A stretch of 64,000 nucleotides of DNA. Source: Bombyx mori. Its lineage: Eukaryota > Arthropoda > Insecta > Lepidoptera > Bombycidae. Shown in pieces: positions 62,549 through 64,000 of this stretch (the first letter of the stretch is position 1; each line of letters begins with the position of its first letter). The DNA lies in assembly GCF_030269925.1 (NCBI RefSeq), contig NC_085116.1, positions 8,742,001-8,806,000 of the forward strand, in the 5' to 3' direction. Position numbers and translations under genes: made by a program. The notes under the pieces are model-generated. The model was given only the letters and a program-made list of their open reading frames with translations. It was not told the origin of the DNA and searched no databases.

Positions 62549-64000
62549 TTAACTGTACGTTAGCGATTGAGGTACTCCATTGACAGTCTTTGACTTTAGA
62601 ACCCCGTTTTCGTAAGACATTATTGTCTCTCGTCCGTTCTCTGTGACTCTGAAAATAAATAAATAAATAATTAGATCTAACTATGATATGGCCTCATACT
62701 CGTGTGCAGCTGAGTTTTCCAGAATTTCTGGTCTAGTTTTGTTAAAATTTATAAACCGACGCGGGTAGCTATCAACATTATGTTTATATCCATCGCCTTT
62801 CATTCATATATATAATACAATTCACCAACCGACCTCATGTCTCAAGGTATCCTGGATTCACGCTGTGATGAATATGAGGTAAGGTAAACACTTAACAAGA
62901 CAGGCCGTGATTTCGTCAACTTATCCATACACTTTACGCTTTAACCATGGGAGTCAACATGCGACTGTTGTAAAATATCGAAATTATGATTATTCATTAA
63001 TAAAGCTCACTTTTTATTTGCCCTTGTAGGTAGACGAACGAGCATACGGCCCACTTGATGGTGAGTGGTTACCGTCGCCCATGGACCGCAGCAATGCCAG
63101 GGGCAGAGCCAGGCCGCTGCCTACCGCTTAATACTCTCCACAAGCCTCTTTTAAAGAAGGACATGTCATAGCGCTCGGGAAACACCGTGGAGGGGAGCTC
63201 ATTCCAAAGTCGGATGGTACATGGCAGAAAAGATCTTTGGAAACGCACTCTCGATAAACACGACGGTTCCAGATAATATTGATGAACTCTGCTCCGATGG
63301 CGGGAGGTGTGATGATAAATAATTCACAGTGTTACTAAAAAAACTGGTTAAAACTATAATTACAATTTTGTTGTTTTAGTTATCGATATAGGCAATATAT
63401 ATGGAAATTGTGACGTCACAACGAAGGTCTCGATTGTTATTTTTTATTAATTTTTTTTATTGCCTAGATGTATGGACGAGCTCACAGCCCACCTGGTGTT
63501 AAGTGGTTACTGGAACCCATAGACATCTACAGCGTAAATGCGCCACACACCTTGAGATATAAGTTCTAAGGTCTCAGTATAGTTACAACGGCTGCCCCAC
63601 CCTTCAAACCGAAACGCATTACTGCTTCACGGCAGAAATAGGCGGGGCGGTGGTACCTACCCGTGCGGACTCACAAGAGGTCCTACCACCAGTAATTACG
63701 CAAATTCTGAATTGAAATGATGGTACGTGGCACGACGGTACGTACTTCTTGGTTGTGATCTTTTTTCCGTTGACAGTACGCGTTGTTGTGGTGGTGCTCC
63801 TCATGTTGGCGCTGCCGGGGCCCGCCAGCGAACTGTTGAAGGTCGAGAAAGACGTGAACGTGTTCCCGTTCGTGTGAGCGAATATGTCGTCCAGCCCCTG
63901 CATCCCGAACCCGAACGGATTGAACATGGACGACGTGAGGGAGGTGCTCGGGTGACTTCGTCGACTGTGCCTCGGATGGTGTCCGTGACCATTGATTTCT
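62549..64000 (-). CDS. mrj: DnaJ/Hsp40 protein of the DNAJB6/Mrj type, C-terminal part
   Basis: Two exons are visible: one running from the window edge down to 63746, and the last exon 62648-62549 (TAA). The join is in phase (Lys codon split). The first contains a His/Arg/Ser-rich stretch, the Gly/Phe segment (MFNPFGFGMQGLDDIF), the FSTFNSSLAGPG Ser/Thr region and TTRTVNGKKITTK. The last gives VTENGRETIMSYENGVLKSK and ends in VPQSLTYS. These are the C-terminal hallmarks of class B J-proteins DNAJB6/DNAJB2/Mrj, Hsp70 co-chaperones that suppress aggregation. The J domain lies right of the window. The intron holds a LINE 3' end and an antisense Bm1 only about 34 nt from the donor. Confidence 0.88.
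62990..63330 (-). mobile_element. LINE 3' end in the J-protein intron
   Basis: TTTGCCCTTGTAGGTAGACG ... GCCGCTGCCTACCG, as at 42938 and 59768. It extends further here, through CATTCCAAAGTCGGATGGTA and GAAACGCACTCTCGATAAAC, and is therefore the longest copy of this family in the window. Confidence 0.65.
63450..63712 (-). repeat. Bm1 SINE, antisense, 3' part
   Basis: TTTTTTATTGCCTAGATG through GTCCTACCACCAGTAATTAC is reversed Bm1, close to consensus. It lies within the J-protein intron, just inside the splice donor side. Confidence 0.9.

Overview
The window is nuclear DNA from a lepidopteran, almost certainly a silkworm (Bombyx). Multi-exon genes with GT-AG introns are interleaved with about ten copies of a tRNA-headed SINE that matches Bombyx Bm1, together with Jockey and RNase H-bearing non-LTR retrotransposons, mariners, Helitron-like elements and MITEs. 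Nothing prokaryotic or viral was recognised.

Six host genes can be assembled exon by exon. In order they are: the 3' half of an SLC5-type sodium/solute cotransporter (4732-9426, +); a complete GRASP/GORASP Golgi stacking protein (11243-13578, -, 5 exons, 460 aa); a complete hyccin/FAM126 homologue (32737-38984, +, 7 coding exons, 495 aa); an unnamed four-pass membrane protein (39741-43394, -, 5 exons, 236 aa); a complete FBXO21-type F-box protein with SirB1-like and YccV-like domains (50475-59369, +, 10 exons, 606 aa); and the 3' end of a DNAJB6/Mrj-type J-protein (62549-64000, -, runs off the window).

The mobile DNA is the striking part. Between the divergent GRASP and hyccin genes, about 18 kb of a 19 kb gap is transposon. 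One block is a full-length RNase H-bearing LINE (13806-19215) with a 13-bp target duplication. The other is a 1.2-kb inverted-repeat DNA element (19775-32378) that was split by LINE B, which was in turn split by LINE A. LINE A has both ORFs open. Target-site duplications fix the order DNA element, then B, then A. A second, uninterrupted copy of the DNA element lies in inverse orientation in the last FBXO21 intron (57452-58627).

At least seven pieces of one Jockey-like LINE family are scattered over the window (1-3843, 7733-8118, 10139-10480, 36405-36740, 45185-47490, 51505-51690, 60351-60840). Four of them keep a 51-nt 3' segment that can fold as an H-type RNA pseudoknot, with compensatory changes between copies. 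This is the best candidate here for an undescribed functional element. Other clean events are a Helitron inserted exactly between A and T inside a Bm1 SINE, a CR1-like LINE tail in the same SINE, a full mariner with one stop codon in a hyccin intron, a hAT-like MITE, and a LINE 3' end whose last 120 bp is tandemly triplicated.

All assignments rest on motifs, splice signals and exon phase read by eye. No database search was possible.
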